Shown piece by piece: positions 60,403 to 64,000 of a stretch of 64,000 nt of DNA. The DNA lies in NCBI GenBank assembly GCA_002067895.1, contig MVRE01000003.1:186001-250000 (forward strand), in the 5' to 3' direction. The notes beneath the pieces are model-generated. The model did no database searches. It saw only the letters and a program-made list of their open reading frames with translations, and had not been told where the DNA came from. The translations under genes and the position numbers were made by a program. How positions within the stretch are numbered: position 1 is the stretch's first letter; every line of letters starts with the position of its first letter. Origin of the DNA: Methanoregula sp. PtaU1.Bin051 (GTDB lineage Archaea > Halobacteriota > Methanomicrobia > Methanomicrobiales > Methanospirillaceae).

Positions 60403-61565
60403 GAGACGTCGCAATAATCGGGGCCGGGTGCACGACATTCGGCGAGAAGTGGGGGAGCTCGTTCCGCGACCTGTTCGTCGAGGCCGGGGCGCTCGCGCTC
60501 GAGGACGCACAGCTCTCCGGTGAAAAGATCGACGCGATGTACGTGGGCAACATGAGTGCGGGCAGGTTCATCGAGCAGGAGCATATCGGTGCGCTGATCG
60601 CGGACTATGCCGGCATGGCGACCCGCCACATCCCGTCGACCCGCGTGGAAGCCGCCTGCGCATCGGGCGGGCTCGCGTTCCGGCAGGCCGTCATAGCCGT
60701 TGCAAGCGGCATGGAGGACATCGTCGTTGCAGCGGGGGTCGAGAAGATGACCGATGTCGAGCCCGGCGCGAGCACGGACACGCTGACCGGCGCGGCAGAC
60801 CGCGAATGGGAGGGGTTCGTCGGGGCAACGTTCCCGGGGCTCTACGCGATGATCGCAACCGACTACATGCACCGGTACCCTCTCACCCGCGAGCAGCTTG
60901 CGCTGGTCGCGGTCAAGAACCATTACAACGGGGCACGGAATCCGATCGCCCAGTACCGGCAGGAGATTACGCTGGAGACTGTTCTCAGGTCGACCATGGT
61001 GGCAGAGCCGCTCCGCCTCTTCGACTGTTCCCCGATCACGGATGGGGCAGCAGCGGTCATTGTCGCGCCGCTTGAGCGGGCGAAGGAGTTCACGGACACA
61101 CCGATCAAGGTGCTTGCAACCGCTCAGGCAAGCGACACCATAACGTTGCACGACCGGCGCGATATCTCGACACTGGACGCAACCGTCGCCGCATCGCAGC
61201 GGGCGTTTGCAATGGCAAAGCTCTCGCACAGGGACATCGACCTTGTCGAGGTGCACGACTGCTTCTCGATCGCCGAGATCTGCGCGATCGAGGACATCGG
61301 GTTCTGCAAAAAGGGAGAGGCCGGCAAGTTCACCGCAGACGGACAGACGGCGCTTGGCGGGAAGATCCCGGTCAACACGAGTGGCGGGCTGAAGGCCTGC
61401 GGGCACCCTGTCGGCGCGACCGGCATCAAGCAGGTCTTCGAGGTCGTCCAGCAGCTCAGGAACGAAGCAGGCAAACGGCAGGTCGACGGGGCGGAGATCG
61501 GGATGACGCATAACGTCGGCGGCACCGGGGCGACGGTTGCCGTGCACATCCTCGGGAGGGCGTGA
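60399..61565 (+). CDS. Acetyl-CoA C-acetyltransferase (thiolase)
   Basis: A protein of 388 residues of the archaeal thiolase type. The nucleophile Cys is in [20 protein letters not shown] near 86, and the catalytic His/Cys pair lies in the regions [17 protein letters not shown] near 335 and [11 protein letters not shown] near 285. It makes acetoacetyl-CoA. In methanogens the thiolase, HMG-CoA synthase and a DUF35 protein form one channelling complex; the gene order here matches that complex. Confidence 0.95.
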   Translation: MRDVAIIGAGCTTFGEKWGSSFRDLFVEAGALALEDAQLSGEKIDAMYVGNMSAGRFIEQEHIGALIADYAGMATRHIPSTRVEAACASGGLAFRQAVIAVASGMEDIVVAAGVEKMTDVEPGASTDTLTGAADREWEGFVGATFPGLYAMIATDYMHRYPLTREQLALVAVKNHYNGARNPIAQYRQEITLETVLRSTMVAEPLRLFDCSPITDGAAAVIVAPLERAKEFTDTPIKVLATAQASDTITLHDRRDISTLDATVAASQRAFAMAKLSHRDIDLVEVHDCFSIAEICAIEDIGFCKKGEAGKFTADGQTALGGKIPVNTSGGLKACGHPVGATGIKQVFEVVQQLRNEAGKRQVDGAEIGMTHNVGGTGATVAVHILGRA

Positions 61566-61566
61566 G

Positions 61567-61959
61567 ATGTCCGTCGCAAGGTTCTGGAGGAAGATCCCGC
61601 AGCGGTACAACCTGCTGGGGACAAAGTGCGGGACCTGCGGGAGGCATTTCTTCCCGCCAAGATCGTTCTGCCCCGACTGCCGCAGGGCAGGTAAAATCGT
61701 CGATCACCGGTTCGCCGGCACCGGTGCCGTCGTGACCTATACCGTCATCCACACCGCAAACGAGCAGTTCGAGGCGTATACCCCGTACGTGCTCGCCATC
61801 GTCCAGCTCGATGAGGGGCCGCGAATGACGGCGCAGGTCATCTGCGATCCGAAGGCTGTAAAGATCGGGATGCGGGTAAAGAGCGTGTTCCGCAGGATCG
61901 CCACCGACGGCGAGAGCGGCATCATCCACTATGGCACGAAGTTCGTGCCGGTGGAGTGA
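61567..61959 (+). CDS. DUF35 OB-fold/zinc-ribbon partner of thiolase and HMG-CoA synthase
   Basis: A protein of 130 residues. A zinc ribbon near 20-40 (CGTCGRHFFPPRSFCPDC) is followed by an OB fold (AVVTYTVIHTANEQFEAYTP). It matches the DUF35 scaffold that bridges thiolase and HMG-CoA synthase in archaeal complexes. The start lies 1 nt after the thiolase stop. A T-tract at 61961-61967 ends the operon. Confidence 0.93.
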   Translation: MSVARFWRKIPQRYNLLGTKCGTCGRHFFPPRSFCPDCRRAGKIVDHRFAGTGAVVTYTVIHTANEQFEAYTPYVLAIVQLDEGPRMTAQVICDPKAVKIGMRVKSVFRRIATDGESGIIHYGTKFVPVE

Positions 61960-61960
61960 C

Positions 61961-61967
61961 TTTTTTT
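61961..61967 (+). terminator. T-tract after mevalonate cluster
   Basis: Seven T residues begin 2 nt after the DUF35 stop. They mark the end of the GC-rich core block; the AT-rich region begins about 60 bp later. Confidence 0.5.
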
Positions 61968-62037
61968 CTGGGATCCAATTCGAATTTATTATTCCCTATG
62001 GGATGATGGGGAATAAAGGAGAGGGCGTTGTCTCATT

Positions 62038-63003
62038 TTAGATTGAATCGCCCCACCATGTCGAAAGATCTTCCAAATATTTGTAGTTAAAATGGTCTCC
62101 CCATCGATCTCTTAAACCAGCCCTGTCAAACTCAATTAAATAAAAAATTAGAAGTACTTCGGGTTGTGTTATTAAGGGATTTGAAATTTCTCCTCGTCTT
62201 TCATTACTTATAAATTCAATTTTTTTTCTATTTTTATGAATAAAATCGTCGATTTCTTGCTTAAATTCCTTTACAGTATGGATGTCAATCAATGTTAATA
62301 GAAAATCTAGATTTGTTTTCGAATAATTTGCATCATAGCTCGTCTTGAACAACTGATAAAAATAAGGAAGAAGGTAGTTCAATACGAATTCAGAGGAGAT
62401 TTCATCAGAATTTAAAATATTTTGATTCACTCTTGAGAAACAACTATCAGCGACTTCAAGCAGCCCACCTAGACAGTGCAATTCTCTTTTAATTGGTTCA
62501 GAAGTAACATTTGCTGGTTTATATCCTATATCGTGATAGATATCGGCCCATACGTTATCACATAATGTTCTAATTTGGATTTCAAATATCAAATTCTTAA
62601 ATTTTTCAAATTCTTTTTTTGTTTCTTTTAATTTCACATCTTTATGAATACTTTTATACCCTTGTTCATAGAAAGCATGTTTTTCATAAAAATCTTCAGT
62701 TTTCTTTACGTCAAAATTTTTATCAATTAATTCACAAATTAACGGAATTTCTTCTTTATATCTACAAATTATTCTCACTCCAAATTTATCCGTCATATCG
62801 TTGTAAGAATAATCCTTATTCTCGTTCCGTTTTAAATTCATTTTTTTATAGAATGAGTAATCTTCCTTTAATCTAGTTTCAATTTTAAAAGCAAGTCCGT
62901 TTGAGTAAGATAAATCCTTTAGAAAAGAGTGAATGATGCTTTCTAATTCTCGATATAATTTTTTTTCATTTTCCCATCGATCTAAATCTTCCTTTAGTGA
63001 CAT
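62038..63003 (-). CDS. RelA/SpoT-domain nucleotide pyrophosphotransferase-like protein, no HD domain
   Basis: A protein of 321 residues from ATG 63003. A RelA/SpoT-type synthetase domain spans about 40-190. It has RLKEDYSFYKKM, the YNDMTDKFGVRIICRYKE strand, the G-loop-like YKSIHKDVKL and the catalytic region FEIQIRTLCDNVWADIYHDI ending GYK. There is no N-terminal HD hydrolase and no TGS/ACT domain, so it resembles small alarmone synthetases, including toxic ones (toxSAS/CapRel type). The C-terminal about 130 residues are helical and unassigned. The gene is very AT-rich, unlike the block before it. It lies 33 bp after the NA37-like gene and is probably cotranscribed. Confidence 0.8.
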   Translation of the reverse strand: MSLKEDLDRWENEKKLYRELESIIHSFLKDLSYSNGLAFKIETRLKEDYSFYKKMNLKRNENKDYSYNDMTDKFGVRIICRYKEEIPLICELIDKNFDVKKTEDFYEKHAFYEQGYKSIHKDVKLKETKKEFEKFKNLIFEIQIRTLCDNVWADIYHDIGYKPANVTSEPIKRELHCLGGLLEVADSCFSRVNQNILNSDEISSEFVLNYLLPYFYQLFKTSYDANYSKTNLDFLLTLIDIHTVKEFKQEIDDFIHKNRKKIEFISNERRGEISNPLITQPEVLLIFYLIEFDRAGLRDRWGDHFNYKYLEDLSTWWGDSI

Positions 63004-63036
63004 ATCGCAGAGAATAACTAACTTCAATTTATCAAA

Positions 63037-64000
63037 TTACGAATCCGCCTCACTAATCTTTTGGGTTCTCTTTTTTGTCACTTTTAAAGGCATTTTACTG
63101 ATTCGTGATTTAATAGTTAATTTGGTAATATCATTAATAGTGCTCTCAATAATCACTTCAGATGCAAAATTTACACTTGCGGCAGTAAGAATAATTCCAT
63201 TTTCGAATAATACTTTCATTTTCTCCACTTGTTTTTTGACATGTTCGGTATCCTTTTCAAAACCATTAAGTTCAACATTTTTTGATTCATACTGGTTCAA
63301 TAAAGATGTTTGAATCCTATTCTGTGAGGGGAAATATGTTTCAACAAATTTTTTTGGTTCTATCCTTGGTACTTCGCTTAATAAATATGAGGATAAGTGT
63401 TCGCGATATTTTATTTGTTCGAGTGGATCATCGATACGAGAACTAATAAATTCAAGAGTGGTATTGTAAAACTCCTGTGTTTGAAATTTTGGATCATGGG
63501 TATATAAACATCCTAAAAAATCTTTCAAATAATAATCTGCACTTTTCCGCTCAATGTTTTGAATATCACATAAATAGGCAACGATCTCTGATTCTTTTCC
63601 ATCTGGCTTTTTAGGTTTTTGATAAAAGATACCCACTTTTAAAACGTTTGATTTATGCATTCTAATGATATTTTCAACGATGTTAATATCGAGTTTAAAA
63701 ATTCCCCCATCTTTTATCTCTTGAATTTGTAAATCTTCACCCTCCTCAAGTTTTGAAATTATTAGTACCGGTTTTTTCTCAATATGACCGGAGATTACAC
63801 ATAATACTCCACTTGTACTTCGCAAATCTTGGGAGTTATCCAAATTATGAGCCATTGAGACTGAATGCTGTAGAAAGGCGTCAAATTTTATTTTTTCATC
63901 AATTTTTGTGTTATCAATTTTTAAAAAGAAATCTCGAATTAACGCTGGCGTCGTAGACGGAGAGTTATCGTCAATTGATATTCGCACCGCATATTGTGAG
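63037..64000 (-). CDS. NA37/NdpA-like nucleoid-associated protein (5' end beyond window)
   Basis: At least 316 residues. The frame stays open to the window edge (a GTG at 63987 is an internal codon or a late start), so the N-terminus may be missing. Stretches such as STSGVLCVISGHIEKKPVLI, KSADYYLKDFLGCLYTHDPK and TTLEFISSRIDDPLEQIKYR fit the 37-kDa nucleoid-associated family PF04245. The C-terminus is Lys-rich (PLKVTKKRTQKI). It is AT-rich like its partner. The family binds nucleoid DNA in bacteria; related proteins turn up in defence neighbourhoods. A pairing with a RelA-like enzyme suggests antitoxin, sensor or DNA-associated trigger, which is inference. Confidence 0.65.
   Translation of the reverse strand, partial: SQYAVRISIDDNSPSTTPALIRDFFLKIDNTKIDEKIKFDAFLQHSVSMAHNLDNSQDLRSTSGVLCVISGHIEKKPVLIISKLEEGEDLQIQEIKDGGIFKLDINIVENIIRMHKSNVLKVGIFYQKPKKPDGKESEIVAYLCDIQNIERKSADYYLKDFLGCLYTHDPKFQTQEFYNTTLEFISSRIDDPLEQIKYREHLSSYLLSEVPRIEPKKFVETYFPSQNRIQTSLLNQYESKNVELNGFEKDTEHVKKQVEKMKVLFENGIILTAASVNFASEVIIESTINDITKLTIKSRISKMPLKVTKKRTQKISEADS

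Noticed and set aside
59119-61610. Two 418-codon minus-strand frames over HMG-CoA synthase and thiolase
   Set aside because: GC-rich antisense shadows of well-conserved enzymes.
1-64000. tRNA or rRNA genes
   Set aside because: I looked in the intergenic spaces for TPsiC-arm (GGTTCRAATC) and acceptor-stem patterns and saw none that folds; a tRNAscan run would be decisive.

Overview
This is archaeal chromosomal DNA from a hydrogenotrophic methanogen, most likely a member of the Methanomicrobiales close to Methanoregula or Methanosphaerula. The evidence is an F420-0:L-glutamate ligase, a group II chaperonin, a TiaS tRNA(Ile2) agmatinylcytidine synthase, a dihydropteroate-synthase-like protein of the methanopterin branch, a deoxyhypusine synthase, archaeal RPA, a thiolase/DUF35/HMG-CoA synthase mevalonate cluster and many methanogen-type unknown families. 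Most of the window is GC-rich, densely packed and arranged in short operons with 1-4 nt (ATGA-type) overlaps. The genus is an inference.

Layout. 1-2.1 kb (minus): start of a V-type ATPase operon in the order E, DUF2764-like, A, the order found in bacterial V-ATPases. 2.4-4.6 kb: a tandem universal stress protein, a small membrane ORF, a decayed DUF166/permease stretch and an intact ArsC. 4.8-8.3 kb: UPF0305, malic enzyme, a secreted protein and an N-formylglutamate amidohydrolase-like protein. 8.5-12.5 kb: a partner-switching set (STAS antagonist, membrane PP2C phosphatase, RsbW-like kinase) together with a metallo-beta-lactamase sensor-like protein. 12.5-13.9 kb: almost gene-free, with a striking block of G-runs, C-runs and GGTACC palindromes. 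13.9-30.7 kb: dynamin-like GTPase, ABC exporter, MFS, Mg2+ P-type ATPase, CofE, glutamine synthetase, IlvD, several broken genes, TruA and PHP. Its intergenic spaces carry seven copies of one structured 46-49 nt repeat that occurs nowhere else in the window.

30.7-46.2 kb is a core block: DHPS-like, parvulin, acetolactate decarboxylase, JAMM protein, FAD synthetase, a KhtTU-like antiporter, a four-subunit 2-oxoacid:ferredoxin oxidoreductase, thermosome and TiaS. 46.3-62 kb holds a PAS/GAF histidine kinase, deoxyhypusine synthase, PyrF, an NrdD-like zinc/glycyl-radical domain protein, CbiZ fused to a Cys-rich domain, RPA with its partner, an M24 peptidase, RibB with RbkR, and the mevalonate entry cluster with its own HTH regulator.

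At about 62 kb the composition shifts abruptly to AT-rich DNA. The last 2 kb carries a two-gene minus-strand unit: a nucleoid-associated (NA37/NdpA-like) protein cut by the window edge and a RelA/SpoT-type nucleotide pyrophosphotransferase without a hydrolase domain. This is the strongest candidate for a transferred, possibly defensive or toxin-antitoxin-like, system. The other prominent undescribed feature is the seven-copy repeat, whose arms show a compensatory pair of changes in one copy.
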